Of a stretch of 64,000 nucleotides of DNA, positions 52,238-62,491 are shown piece after piece. Below the pieces are notes generated by a model. That model ran no database searches, was not told the DNA's origin, and saw nothing but the letters and a program-made list of their open reading frames with translations. The position numbers and the translations under genes were made by a program. The stretch covers positions 124,001-188,000 of the forward strand of contig NZ_QMED01000003.1 in assembly GCF_003286125.1 (NCBI RefSeq), written 5' to 3'. This DNA is from Algibacillus agarilyticus (GTDB taxonomy: Bacteria; Pseudomonadota; Gammaproteobacteria; Enterobacterales; Alteromonadaceae). How positions within the stretch are numbered: position 1 is the stretch's first letter; every line of letters begins with the position of its first letter.

Positions 52238-53467
52238 ATGAACAAATTAGCAAAAGCAATTACAACCGCACTAGCACTTGGTTTATCTGCTACTGCATCT
52301 GCAGGTTTTTACGTATCTAGCGGAGATATATACGACGGAAATGGTAACAAATTTGTTATGCGCGGCGTTAATCATGCACACACATGGTTTCCTGATAAAC
52401 TGACACAATCTTTAACTGATATTGCTAGCACCGGTGCGAATACGGTCAGAGTCGTGCTTTCAAATGGTCATAAATGGAGTAAAACATCAGCCAATGATGT
52501 CGCCAATATTATTCAAAAAGCCAAAGATAATAAAATGGTCGTGGTATTAGAAGTTCACGACACAACAGGCTATAGCGAAGATACGGGCGCTGCATCTTTA
52601 GCCTCTGCAACCAATTACTGGCTTGAAATAAAAGATAAATTAATTGGCCAAGAAGATTATGTGATTATCAATATCGGTAACGAACCTTTCGGTAATGGCT
52701 TTAACGCGAGTGATTGGATCAACGATCATAAAACAGCGATCACCCAATTACGTCATGCGGGTTTAGATCATACGTTTATCATTGATGCACCAAACTGGGG
52801 CCAAGATTGGCAATTTGTAATGCGTGATAATGCGCAACAAGTGTTTAACCATGACCCTGATAAAAATGTCGTATTCAGCGTACATATGTATGAAGTGTTT
52901 AATACCTACAGCAAAATTAACAACTACATGAGTTCATTTTCTAATAACGGTTTACCCTTAATCATTGGAGAGTTTGCAGCAACCCACAAAGACTTTGATG
53001 TTGATGAAGGCTCGATTATGTCGTTAGCAGTTAACAATCAAGTAGGCTATTTAGGTTGGTCGTGGGATGGCAATGATACAAGCTATGGCGAAATTGATGT
53101 TGTTAATAATTGGGATGCCGGATCATTAACGACTTGGGGTGAGATTTTACTTAATAGTAGCAATGGCATTACCGCTACATCACAGCTATCAACAATATAT
53201 ACCGCAGGCAGTTCAAATGGCGGTAACAATAACGACAATAATAACGGCAATAGCCACCCAAATTGTAGCTCAGCAAGTGCAGACCCTGATGGTGATGGTT
53301 GGGGCTGGGAAAACAACCAAAGTTGCATCGTTGTAGCAACAACCAGCACACATGCGCCCAACGGCTTCGCTTATTGTAGTAGCTCATCTGCTGATCCTGA
53401 TAATGACGGCTGGGGTTGGGAAAACAGCGCCTCTTGTGTTGTAAGAGGCTCAAGCGCAGATTACTAA
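52238..53467 (+). CDS. GH5_8-like mannanase with two C-terminal CBM10 modules
   Basis: 409 residues from 52238. An adjacent ATG at 52235 is equally possible; AAAGGG lies 4-7 bases upstream. A further ATG at 52193 lacks a leader at its N-terminus. The signal peptide ends ATASAGFYVS, so the enzyme is secreted. The GH5 domain begins IYDGNGNKFVMRGVNHAH. Acid/base Glu149 is in INIGNEPFG and nucleophile Glu245 in LIIGEFAAT. A Gly/Asn linker leads to two CBM10 modules (each with SADPDGDGWGWEN- or SADPDNDGWGWEN-like sequence and paired cysteines). CBM10 binds crystalline cellulose, so the enzyme would work on mannan in cell walls. It resembles module 2 of the giant mannanase. Confidence 0.93.
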   Translation: MNKLAKAITTALALGLSATASAGFYVSSGDIYDGNGNKFVMRGVNHAHTWFPDKLTQSLTDIASTGANTVRVVLSNGHKWSKTSANDVANIIQKAKDNKMVVVLEVHDTTGYSEDTGAASLASATNYWLEIKDKLIGQEDYVIINIGNEPFGNGFNASDWINDHKTAITQLRHAGLDHTFIIDAPNWGQDWQFVMRDNAQQVFNHDPDKNVVFSVHMYEVFNTYSKINNYMSSFSNNGLPLIIGEFAATHKDFDVDEGSIMSLAVNNQVGYLGWSWDGNDTSYGEIDVVNNWDAGSLTTWGEILLNSSNGITATSQLSTIYTAGSSNGGNNNDNNNGNSHPNCSSASADPDGDGWGWENNQSCIVVATTSTHAPNGFAYCSSSSADPDNDGWGWENSASCVVRGSSADY

Positions 53468-53499
53468 CACCTCAAAGTTACATAAAACCATTGCAAGAT

Positions 53500-53525
53500 A
53501 AAACCGATTAAGTTCGGTTTTTTAT
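53500..53525 (+). terminator. Rho-independent terminator after GH5-CBM10 gene
   Basis: AAAACCGA and TCGGTTTT form an 8-bp stem with a 6-nt loop, followed by Ts. Confidence 0.88.
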
Positions 53526-53626
53526 TCGGCAAAAAGCAAGCCTGTGCTAAGCTAAGCTCTATTCAGCTCCCTACCCGATGTTTATTATTATTGGTAAACA
53601 TCAAATCAGTTATCTAAGGTATCGTT

Positions 53627-53797
53627 ATGGAACCCGTCACTATGCTTATTCTTGCGCTCGTTGTTGCTTTTGGTTTTGTCGCGGGCGGCATATTAATGTT
53701 ACAGAATAACTCAAAATTTAAGTTTCCTGAAAATTGGGAAAAGATTCGAGAAGAAAATCGAAAACATCAAGAAGCGCTTGATAAGAAAAACAAATAA
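53627..53797 (+). CDS. Small single-pass membrane protein (DUF2897-like)
   Basis: 56 residues. An N-terminal hydrophobic helix (about 5-25, MLILALVVAFGFVAGGILML) is followed by a charged tail KFPENWEKIREENRKHQEALDK. DUF2897 proteins of gammaproteobacteria have this layout. Their function is unknown. CTAAGG about ten bases before the ATG is a fair ribosome site. It precedes the dioxygenase gene by 25 bp and may be co-transcribed with it. Confidence 0.75.
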   Translation: MEPVTMLILALVVAFGFVAGGILMLQNNSKFKFPENWEKIREENRKHQEALDKKNK

Positions 53798-53822
53798 CCT
53801 CAATCTTAATTAAGCACAACAC

Positions 53823-54176
53823 ATGCTTAACCAATTATTTCGATGGCAATCGGGTCGGCAACAATCCGGCTACGATAAGTTATTACTAGCCTTTGGCTAC
53901 TGGCCTATCAAATTTGATTGTTATTTATTACGCTTTCCAACGGGCAGTGAAATCAAGCCACACACCGATAACGTCACGCAAGGTAAACACTACCGCTTAA
54001 ATATTGTATTAAAAAAAGCAAAAATAGGCGGTGAATTTATCTGCCACAATCCCCTATTCCAAACTAACAGAATAAAGTTATTTAGACCTGACATCTCGAC
54101 ACATCAAGTACTAAAAATTACGGCGGGCACGCGGTATTTATTAAGTTTTGGTTGGGTTTTACAAACTAAAAAATGA
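53823..54176 (+). CDS. Small 2-oxoglutarate/Fe(II) oxygenase-like protein
   Basis: 117 residues. The double-stranded beta-helix core shows CYLLRFPTGSEIKPHTD with the HxD iron ligands in PHTD, a distal His in ISTHQV about 55 residues later, and a short C-terminal strand TRYLLSFGWVL. That fits the HxD...H facial triad of 2OG-Fe(II) enzymes. It is shorter than most members. The substrate is unknown. It ends at a hairpin shared with the convergent ihfA gene. Confidence 0.75.
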   Translation: MLNQLFRWQSGRQQSGYDKLLLAFGYWPIKFDCYLLRFPTGSEIKPHTDNVTQGKHYRLNIVLKKAKIGGEFICHNPLFQTNRIKLFRPDISTHQVLKITAGTRYLLSFGWVLQTKK

Positions 54177-54205
54177 GACTAAAAGCTTAAACTGCAGACG
54201 TGAAA

Positions 54206-54230
54206 AAGCTCACACAAGTTGTGTGAGCTT
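54206..54230. terminator. Hairpin between convergent oxygenase and ihfA genes
   Basis: AAGCTCACACAA and TTGTGTGAGCTT are perfect 12-bp complements separated by one base, so the real loop is a few bases from the stem tip. The symmetry allows use from both sides. T-runs are weak. Confidence 0.7.
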
Positions 54231-54257
54231 AGCTAATCATAAACTAAAGTCGATGAA

Positions 54258-54554
54258 TTAAGATTCTTCGCCTGCGTTTTCAACGCGGATCTTTAATTTT
54301 TGTCCGGGTCTGAAAGTCACAACCCGACGAGCGCTAATTGGAATGTCTTCACCCGTTTTAGGGTTACGACCAGGCCTTTGCGCTTTTTCACGTAAATCAA
54401 AGTTACCAAAGCCCGAAAGCTTAACCTGCTCCCCGTCTTCCAATGACTGTCGTATTTCTTCAAAAAAAGACTCTACAAGATCTTTTGAATCTTTTTTATT
54501 TAAACCTACTTTCAGAAATAAATGTTCAGCAATTTCAGCCTTGGTCAAAGCCAT
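54258..54554 (-). CDS. ihfA: Integration host factor subunit alpha
   Basis: 98 residues, DNA-bending HU/IHF family, alpha subunit by its N-terminus [13 protein letters not shown] and the arm region [27 protein letters not shown]. It forms a heterodimer with IhfB and shapes promoters, replication and site-specific recombination, including integron and phage systems. It is the last gene of pheS-pheT-ihfA, two bases after pheT, the order seen in E. coli. Confidence 0.97.
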   Translation of the reverse strand: MALTKAEIAEHLFLKVGLNKKDSKDLVESFFEEIRQSLEDGEQVKLSGFGNFDLREKAQRPGRNPKTGEDIPISARRVVTFRPGQKLKIRVENAGEES

Positions 54555-54556
54555 AG

Positions 54557-56944
54557 TTACTCTCTCAACTTAGCATCAAAATTAGTTTGGACTTGCTCAA
54601 CTACACCTGAAACAAGTACCGCGATATCGTTTTCTTCCAAAGTTTTATCAACATTTTGAATGGTTAAAGAGATAGCAATACTCTTATACCCATCGTCAAC
54701 GCCTTGGCCTTGGTATATATCAAACAAGTTTAGGTCAACCAAATCATTTCCGCCAACTTTTTTAATCAATTCAAGTACTTCGCCTGATTGAATATCATTT
54801 TTAACGATAAATGCGAGATCACGTCGGTTAGCAGGGAACTTAGAAACAGGCTGAATAGCCGGAATTTTAGCATTCAATAACGGTGACAATTCAATTTCAA
54901 ATAAGAATGCATTGCCTTTTAACGCCAATGGTTTATTACATTGTGGGTGTATTGCACCAACAAAACCAATGCGCTTACCATCACGATAAATAGCCGCAGA
55001 CTGACCAGGGTGTAATGCACTATGCGCTTCAGCTTTAAACTCAAAACTCGCGTTATCTGACGTTAATGCGAGTATTGCTTCAACATCTGCTTTGATATCG
55101 TAAAAATCAGCCGCACGCGTTTCTGTAGCCCAATGTTCACCCACTACCGTACCCGTAATAACACCACCGATAACTGGAATTTGCTCAACCCCATTTTCAG
55201 CCGATGCATTGGGTACAAATTTCAAACCTGACTCAAACAAACGCACTCGAGGTTGTTGTCTGTTTTGGTTATATACAACAGAGCTTAATAAACCAGGCCA
55301 TGTGCCTAATCGCATGGCTGACATGTCAGCGGATATAGGATTAGGTAACGTTAAAAATTCTTGTTCTGGATATAAGGCCGTTTGAATTTTAGGGTCGACA
55401 AACGTATAAGTGATGGCTTCTTGATAACCACGCGTGACTAATACTTGACGCACTTTACTTAACGAAATAGCCGATTCGTTATGTTTAGCCATGACTAATT
55501 TAGCGTCTGGGGCCACATTGGGTATATTGTTATAACCATAAACACGAGCCACTTCTTCAATTAAATCAACTTCAACGGCTATATCAAAACGGTAACTGGG
55601 TACGGTAACTTGCCAATTGTCGTCGTTTTCGATAACCGTTAGGCCTAAACGTTGTAGAATCTCAGTGACGTCAGCAAAAGGTAACTCAATACCTAATAAA
55701 CGCGATAAACGTGCTTGACGTAAAATAACGTCATTCGCCACAGGCATATCATCTTTAGAGACAGCCTCAACAACTGGCCCAACTTCACCACCCACAATAT
55801 CAAGCAAAAGTGCAGTAGCACGCTCAATGGCTTGGTTTTGTAAATTATAATCGACCCCCCGCTCAAAACGGTGCGATGAATCAGTATGCAAACCGTATTG
55901 TCTCGCGCGTCCTTTAATGGCGTCAGGGGCAAAAAAAGCACTTTCAAGTACGATATCAACGGTTTCACTCGTCACGCCTGATTCTGCGCCACCAAAAATA
56001 CCGGCAATCGCTAATGCTTTTTGTTGATCGGCAATCACTAACGTATTGTTTTGTAATGTCGCTTCGTTACCATCAAGTAAAACTAATTTTTCATCGGCTT
56101 GAGCTTTTCGTACGACAATGCCGCCTTCGATTTTAGCTAAATCGAACGCATGCATTGGCTGACCTAGCTCCAGCAAAATATAGTTAGTCACATCAACAAC
56201 AGGGTCAATTGAACGAATACCACTACGGCGTAACTTTTCAACCATCCATAATGGGGTTGCAGCCGCAATATTAACACCTTTGATCACACGACTTAAATAA
56301 CGAGGACATGCAGCGGCATCTTGTAATTCAACCTTAACGGTTTCATCTGATTGGGGGGCTACCGGGTTAACGGTTGGTTCACAAACATCAAGACGGTTTA
56401 ATACGCCGACTTCACGCGCTAAACCACGAATACCCAAGCAATCTGAACGGTTAGGCGTTAAATCAACTTCAATCGCAACATCGTCAAGCTTTAAATAAGC
56501 TCTTACGTCAGTACCAACCGCTACGTCAGTCGGTAATTCCATGATGCCTGGTGCTTCATCGGCCATGCCTAATTCAGCTTCTGAACACAACATGCCAAAT
56601 GAAGGAACGCCACGTAATTTAGCTTTTTTAATTTTAAAGTCGCCAGGTAATACCGCGCCCACTTTTGCAACCGCCACTTTAAGGCCTAAACGACAATTTT
56701 TAGCACCACAAACAATGTCTAACAATTCAGCATCGCCAACATTAATTTTAGTTACTTGTAATTTATCGGCGTCTGGATGCGGACCACATTCAACTACTTC
56801 ACCCACTACAACACCTGAAAAAGGCTTTGCAACCGGTACTACGTCATCAACTTCTAAACCTGACATGGTGATCTGTTCAGCTAACTCTTCACTTGATATG
56901 GCAGGGTTTACCCATTCGCGTAACCACGCTTCACTAAATTTCAT
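54557..56944 (-). CDS. pheT: Phenylalanine--tRNA ligase beta subunit
   Basis: 795 residues, the usual length. An N-terminal tRNA-binding OB module ([23 protein letters not shown]) is followed by the B3/B4 editing domain, B5, the inactive synthetase-like core and a C-terminal ferredoxin-fold anticodon-binding domain ([13 protein letters not shown]). It pairs with PheS to charge tRNA-Phe. It starts 15 bp after pheS in the same operon. Confidence 0.97.
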   Translation of the reverse strand: MKFSEAWLREWVNPAISSEELAEQITMSGLEVDDVVPVAKPFSGVVVGEVVECGPHPDADKLQVTKINVGDAELLDIVCGAKNCRLGLKVAVAKVGAVLPGDFKIKKAKLRGVPSFGMLCSEAELGMADEAPGIMELPTDVAVGTDVRAYLKLDDVAIEVDLTPNRSDCLGIRGLAREVGVLNRLDVCEPTVNPVAPQSDETVKVELQDAAACPRYLSRVIKGVNIAAATPLWMVEKLRRSGIRSIDPVVDVTNYILLELGQPMHAFDLAKIEGGIVVRKAQADEKLVLLDGNEATLQNNTLVIADQQKALAIAGIFGGAESGVTSETVDIVLESAFFAPDAIKGRARQYGLHTDSSHRFERGVDYNLQNQAIERATALLLDIVGGEVGPVVEAVSKDDMPVANDVILRQARLSRLLGIELPFADVTEILQRLGLTVIENDDNWQVTVPSYRFDIAVEVDLIEEVARVYGYNNIPNVAPDAKLVMAKHNESAISLSKVRQVLVTRGYQEAITYTFVDPKIQTALYPEQEFLTLPNPISADMSAMRLGTWPGLLSSVVYNQNRQQPRVRLFESGLKFVPNASAENGVEQIPVIGGVITGTVVGEHWATETRAADFYDIKADVEAILALTSDNASFEFKAEAHSALHPGQSAAIYRDGKRIGFVGAIHPQCNKPLALKGNAFLFEIELSPLLNAKIPAIQPVSKFPANRRDLAFIVKNDIQSGEVLELIKKVGGNDLVDLNLFDIYQGQGVDDGYKSIAISLTIQNVDKTLEENDIAVLVSGVVEQVQTNFDAKLRE

Positions 56945-56959
56945 TATGTAATACTCTGC

Positions 56960-57952
<993 letters not shown>

Positions 57953-58132
57953 CTAGACGGTTTATAAATTATGATGGAAATCTTGGGCGGCAATTCTACA
58001 ACAAGTTATCAACAATTTCTCGCGCTTAAAGTCACGAATCCCTTTAATTCGCATAATTTTTTACCTAAAACGTTAATTTCGGCTCATACTATAATTATGT
58101 CTCGCTTTTTTAAATCAATTGATGAGTGATTA

Positions 58133-59359
58133 ATGGCTCAAGTTTATGCTTCAAGAATTCCTATATTTAATAAAAAACATATTGTTAAAGCTTATCAAAT
58201 TTCATTTAAAGAGGGGTTAATCAACGCTTTTGATAGTATTTTGGGTCAAACATCTGGCGATGTAACCTCCACCGGTATTTATTTAAATAACTGGCTCAAA
58301 CGTTTAACGGATAACCGCCCCTGTGTTTTATTACTAAACCAACAAGAACTGTTGTCACATTATGCTGAAATGCTACCCAAAGAAGACATCGTTATTGAAT
58401 TAAGTGAAACCATTGTGCCAGACGCGCACGTGATTGAAACGTGTAAAGATTTGTTTCATAAAGGCTACACGCTGATGGTGCAAGATTATGTGTTTATGTA
58501 TGAGTGGGAAGCGATTTACCCTTTAGTTAAGATAATCAAATTTGATCTTAATTTAGCTCCGCTTGATTCATTAATTCCGTTATTACCCAATTTAAAAAAA
58601 GAAAAATTGAAACTACTGGTTTGCCCAATCAACGATTATGCCTCGTGGGGGCAATGTCAATTATCCGGTTTTGATTTTTTCCAAGGCGATTATTTTTGTA
58701 AACCTAAAACGCTCAATATTGAAGATATCGCGACCCACAACGCATTTATATTATCTATTTATCAAGAGGTATTAAAAGACGAATTTTCGTATCAACAAGT
58801 ACAAGTATTTTTTGAACGAGATGTTTCACTTTGTTATAAATTATTTCGTTATGTCAATTCAAACTTAATTCAAAAAAACGTTGAAATCACCTCGGTTAAA
58901 CAAGCTATCACCTATTTAGGTGAAGACAGTTTACGTCGTTTTATTTGTTTAGTCGCAACTGCCCACATGGGTAGTGATAAACCGGGAGAGCTGACTAAAT
59001 TTAGTATTTTACGCGCGCGCTTTTGTCAATTAATGAGTATCGAATTACGCTATTCGCAAGATACTGGATTTATTTGCGGGTTATTCAGTTGTTTAGATGC
59101 CATTTTAGATAAACCAATGGATGTTATTTTAAAAGATGTGCCCGTCACTCAAGATGTAAAAGATGCTTTAATAGAGTCAACCGGTCCTTACGCCGTATTA
59201 CTTGCATTAGTTAAGCAATACGAAAAAGCTAATTGGCAACAGCTTGATTTGTTAGCTAGTAGTTTAGAAGTGTCCCATCAAAAGGTAGCGCGTTTTTATA
59301 ATGAAGGCATTAGATGGTGCCGCATTTATGAAGAAGTTAATGGTTATGCCGCACTATAA
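58133..59359 (+). CDS. EAL/HDOD-domain signalling protein (YuxH-like, degenerate EAL)
   Basis: 408 residues. The N-terminal half has the EAL fold (YASRIPIFNKKHIVKAYQISF, VIELSE, IIKFDLNL), but the EAL motif itself and several metal-binding residues are missing, so c-di-GMP hydrolysis is unlikely. The C-terminal half is an HDOD domain (about 200-390). This pairing is the YuxH/CdgJ class, which influences motility or c-di-GMP signalling through protein contacts. It stands alone, divergent from pheS. A -10-like TATAAT lies at 58090-58095. Confidence 0.85.
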   Translation: MAQVYASRIPIFNKKHIVKAYQISFKEGLINAFDSILGQTSGDVTSTGIYLNNWLKRLTDNRPCVLLLNQQELLSHYAEMLPKEDIVIELSETIVPDAHVIETCKDLFHKGYTLMVQDYVFMYEWEAIYPLVKIIKFDLNLAPLDSLIPLLPNLKKEKLKLLVCPINDYASWGQCQLSGFDFFQGDYFCKPKTLNIEDIATHNAFILSIYQEVLKDEFSYQQVQVFFERDVSLCYKLFRYVNSNLIQKNVEITSVKQAITYLGEDSLRRFICLVATAHMGSDKPGELTKFSILRARFCQLMSIELRYSQDTGFICGLFSCLDAILDKPMDVILKDVPVTQDVKDALIESTGPYAVLLALVKQYEKANWQQLDLLASSLEVSHQKVARFYNEGIRWCRIYEEVNGYAAL

Positions 59360-59374
59360 TCCATATATTTAAAA

Positions 59375-60064
59375 TTAACGGTAAATTTCAGCCCATTTTA
59401 GAATGGGCGTTACATTAAAATATAAATCAAAATTTTCTTGAGTATCTACTTCCGTCACGGCAATTTTATCAAAGTGCTGATCATCAATATTAATTAAGTC
59501 TCGACCTCGAATGTTTAAGCCTAATAAATGAATAAGCGATTGAATATCATCAAACGAATAAGCATTAAAAGCTAAATCGACGGTGCGGCCGTTTAATTTG
59601 TCGGTTATGGAATCCATTAAATTGGATAAAATCGCGGCATGATATTGGCTTTTATCTTGATTTTGGATCGAATTATAGCAATTCATTGCGCCAAAATGGG
59701 CAGTTAAATGGGTATAGTTAATGTCGAGAATAGATTCAGCATAACGAATACAGCCTGTATAGTCTTTGGCATTTAAGGCCTGAAAAACTAAAGGCGTTTG
59801 TTGATAAAGCAGTTGGAAATTTTGCATTTCTCGTCCGGTTTCATTATATAAAACCCGCAAATGACTCATCTCAGCAATAGAAAAATCCGCTTTTTGTTTT
59901 TTTAATTTTGCAACGCTAGCCAAGTAATTTCGCTCTTCTAAGCTCAAAACAACAGATTGTTGGGCCGTTAATTGACATGCCTGCAAAACAATAATTAACA
60001 ATGTACCTATAGCGAGTTTAAGCCACAACAGGCGCGTTTTAATTAACCGAAAAATAAGCGCCAT
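59375..60064 (-). CDS. DUF4919-like lipoprotein
   Basis: 229 residues from ATG 60064 (a TTG at 60070 is also in frame). A hydrophobic leader ends IIVLQAC (lipobox). The remaining helical protein resembles DUF4919-type proteins, with a repeat-like segment FQALNAKDYTGCIRYAESILDINYTHLTAHFGAMNCY and a later LLGLNIRGRD. Its function is unknown. It overlaps the end of the transglycosylase-like gene by 22 bp, so the pair is coupled, and both follow gshA on the same strand. Confidence 0.65.
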   Translation of the reverse strand: MALIFRLIKTRLLWLKLAIGTLLIIVLQACQLTAQQSVVLSLEERNYLASVAKLKKQKADFSIAEMSHLRVLYNETGREMQNFQLLYQQTPLVFQALNAKDYTGCIRYAESILDINYTHLTAHFGAMNCYNSIQNQDKSQYHAAILSNLMDSITDKLNGRTVDLAFNAYSFDDIQSLIHLLGLNIRGRDLINIDDQHFDKIAVTEVDTQENFDLYFNVTPILKWAEIYR

Positions 60065-60648
60065 AACCAACTACTGTCTAAATCTTCTTGGCATTTTTTT
60101 AACTGCACACCATACATTTCTGAACGCTTTTTAACTTTGAGCGCAACTTTTTTTAACCACGGTTTTTTATTATACGATTTCTTTTTGTAACCGCCCCAAC
60201 CTTCATGATAATTTAAATATTGGTTGTAAGCGTCCCATTTAGAAACCCCATTTATTTTATGGGTTTTATTAATAAACCACCCCATAAAGTCAATTGCATC
60301 ATCAAAGTCATCACGATCAGCCCCACTATTGCCAGATTCACGTATATAATCTGACCAGGTGGGCGTTTTAGCTTGTGAATAACCATAAGCTGAACTAGCA
60401 CGCCCAATTGGAATAAAGCCTAAAAAGTATTCCATCGGCGGTTGGGCATCTGACCTAAAAGAACTTTCTTGATACATCATGGCCATTGGAATATGAATGG
60501 GTACGCCCCATTTATCCTTTGCATCGCTCGCATCATCGTACCAATCTCGATGCTCATAAAATATTTCACATAAATTATCGGGCGTTTTAGGCGGTGCAGT
60601 TGCGCAGCCCGTCATCAGTAAAATTAATATTAAGTAAATATGGCGCAT
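60043..60648 (-). CDS. Lysozyme-like (SLT-type) transglycosylase lipoprotein
   Basis: 201 residues from ATG 60648, giving a compact leader MRHIYLILILLMTGC (lipobox); an ATG at 60675 would overlap gshA. The region PMAMMYQESSFRSDAQPP holds a likely catalytic Glu, and SAYGYSQAKTPTWSDYI is the second lysozyme-fold block. The C-terminal domain is rich in Trp, Tyr and Lys (NYHEGWGGYKKKS). It probably cleaves peptidoglycan from the periplasmic side. It begins four bases after the gshA stop. Confidence 0.8.
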   Translation of the reverse strand: MRHIYLILILLMTGCATAPPKTPDNLCEIFYEHRDWYDDASDAKDKWGVPIHIPMAMMYQESSFRSDAQPPMEYFLGFIPIGRASSAYGYSQAKTPTWSDYIRESGNSGADRDDFDDAIDFMGWFINKTHKINGVSKWDAYNQYLNYHEGWGGYKKKSYNKKPWLKKVALKVKKRSEMYGVQLKKCQEDLDSSWLWRLFFG

Positions 60649-60652
60649 GGGG

Positions 60653-62239
60653 TTATGCGGGTTCGACCGATTCATTATGAGAAAAATAATCCGCTAAAAA
60701 GTCATCAAAAGACAAGGTATCCGCTGCTTCTATTGCTTTTTGCGCATCCCAAGATTCAATTGCATTATGCGTAAAAAAAGCATCACTGTACAGACGATAA
60801 GGCACTTGTTGGGCTTCAACTTGATATTCTCGAGCTAATTGCATCCCTAAAGCCCCATTATCCATTTTATTTTTAAGTAAATAATCAATAATTTTACCTG
60901 AAGGAGTTTGTGCTGCATCATCAACTTTCAGTTGCTGTGTTGCTAATGCATCTTGATACGCTGTATTATCATTTTTAGCATCAATTACACACGCAATTTC
61001 CGCTAATTCAGTTAACACATCCGTCGCCCACGTTTTTAACTCACACGGGGCACCATCTCGAATAAGCGTTAAACCTGGTTCACGCCCTCTGAGAATGACA
61101 TGCTTAAAATTATCGTCATAAACGGCTTGCTCTGCCGGCTGTATATAATCGGTTGTCCCTAAAGCACAATATATTAAGAGTAAATCGATAAAACGAATTT
61201 GGTCTGCGTTAATCCCTACAGAGGAATAAGGGTCTACATCGAGCGCTCTTACCTCAATATATTGAATACCTTTTCGCTCAAGTGCATCTGTTGGTGATTC
61301 ACCAGATTCAGTGACTCGTTTAGGTCGAATAGAGGAATAAAATTCGTTTTCGATTTGTAAAACATTAGTATTAAGTTGTTTATAAACGCCATTTTCTTTC
61401 ACACCTATATGCGCAAAATCGTTTGATGGCAAATGGATCGCGTGGCGTAAACCTTCGATATAGTTAAATAAGCAATTATAGCGAATATCTAAATTACTCT
61501 GTGCTTTGTTGGTGTAACCTAAATCACTTAACCTTAATGACGTCGCATAGGGTAAATAAAGTGTACCTTTACCAATTTTTTCAAAGGGTAATTTATGCTC
61601 TTGGCCTTTTAAAAATGAAGAGCATAATGCCGGTGAAGCACCAAACAAATAAGGTAATAACCAAAGATGCCGTTTAAGGTTACGAATAACACTTAAATAA
61701 CCAACGGAAGCCGGATCTTTAATGGCAATATTATCTTGGTGTTTGGCCCATAATGGCCAAAATGAATCTGGAAACGAAAAATTAAAGTGTACACCTGAAA
61801 TAACTTGCATCATTGAGCCATATCGATGACGCAAACCTTCTCGATAAACGCTTTTCATTTTTCCAATATTAGATGAACCGTATTGCGCTATTTTTATATC
61901 GGATTCTTGCCCCACAAAACAAGGCATACTCATAGGCCATAGCAATTCATTATTAATATGTTGGTAAGTGAATTTTTGTATATCGGTTAACTGCTGAATG
62001 CTCTTTTCAACATCACTTTCAACGGGGGTTATAAATTCAAGCAACGTTTCGGCATAGTCGGTCGTGATATGCGGATTAGTGAGTGCTGAACCTAACAGAG
62101 TGGGATGTGCTAATGGGCTTAATTTTGCCTCATGAGTGATCCTTAAGGTTTCTCGCTCGATACCTCGGCCAAACTGAGCAAAAAAAGCGGGAGCTTGACT
62201 AAATAAATCAGCTTTAAGTTTTTGATTATATATACGCAA
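60653..62239 (-). CDS. gshA: Glutamate--cysteine ligase
   Basis: 528 residues, close to E. coli GshA (518). It makes gamma-glutamylcysteine, the first step of glutathione synthesis. Typical blocks are RGIERETLRIT near the N-terminus, YGSMMQVISGVHFNFSFPD, and YIEVRALDVDPYSSVGI. It heads a three-gene minus-strand group with the two lipoprotein genes. The upstream 250 bp to the divergent sensor gene hold no other gene. Confidence 0.97.
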   Translation of the reverse strand: MRIYNQKLKADLFSQAPAFFAQFGRGIERETLRITHEAKLSPLAHPTLLGSALTNPHITTDYAETLLEFITPVESDVEKSIQQLTDIQKFTYQHINNELLWPMSMPCFVGQESDIKIAQYGSSNIGKMKSVYREGLRHRYGSMMQVISGVHFNFSFPDSFWPLWAKHQDNIAIKDPASVGYLSVIRNLKRHLWLLPYLFGASPALCSSFLKGQEHKLPFEKIGKGTLYLPYATSLRLSDLGYTNKAQSNLDIRYNCLFNYIEGLRHAIHLPSNDFAHIGVKENGVYKQLNTNVLQIENEFYSSIRPKRVTESGESPTDALERKGIQYIEVRALDVDPYSSVGINADQIRFIDLLLIYCALGTTDYIQPAEQAVYDDNFKHVILRGREPGLTLIRDGAPCELKTWATDVLTELAEIACVIDAKNDNTAYQDALATQQLKVDDAAQTPSGKIIDYLLKNKMDNGALGMQLAREYQVEAQQVPYRLYSDAFFTHNAIESWDAQKAIEAADTLSFDDFLADYFSHNESVEPA

Positions 62240-62491
62240 AACACATTACCCTTGTATTTATTTGCACTTAAATATGAGGTGCATAATGATAATTTCAAGC
62301 TTAAACAGCAGAAGAAATAACAAACATTAAAGTTAACAACGAAGTCACTGCAACTTATGCTGAAAAACGCTTGATTTCACGTTATTTCTTTCAGGTAAAA
62401 GAATAGATCGACAAATGTCTAAGCATTTTACATTTATTTTAAGTAAAACATGCACTAATATAAAAAAATATGGATTTATTAGTAGTTTAAT

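Noticed and set aside
54206-54230. Hairpin as a protein-binding site for ihfA autoregulation
   Set aside because: It lies at the 3' end of ihfA, between convergent genes; a terminator role is simpler.
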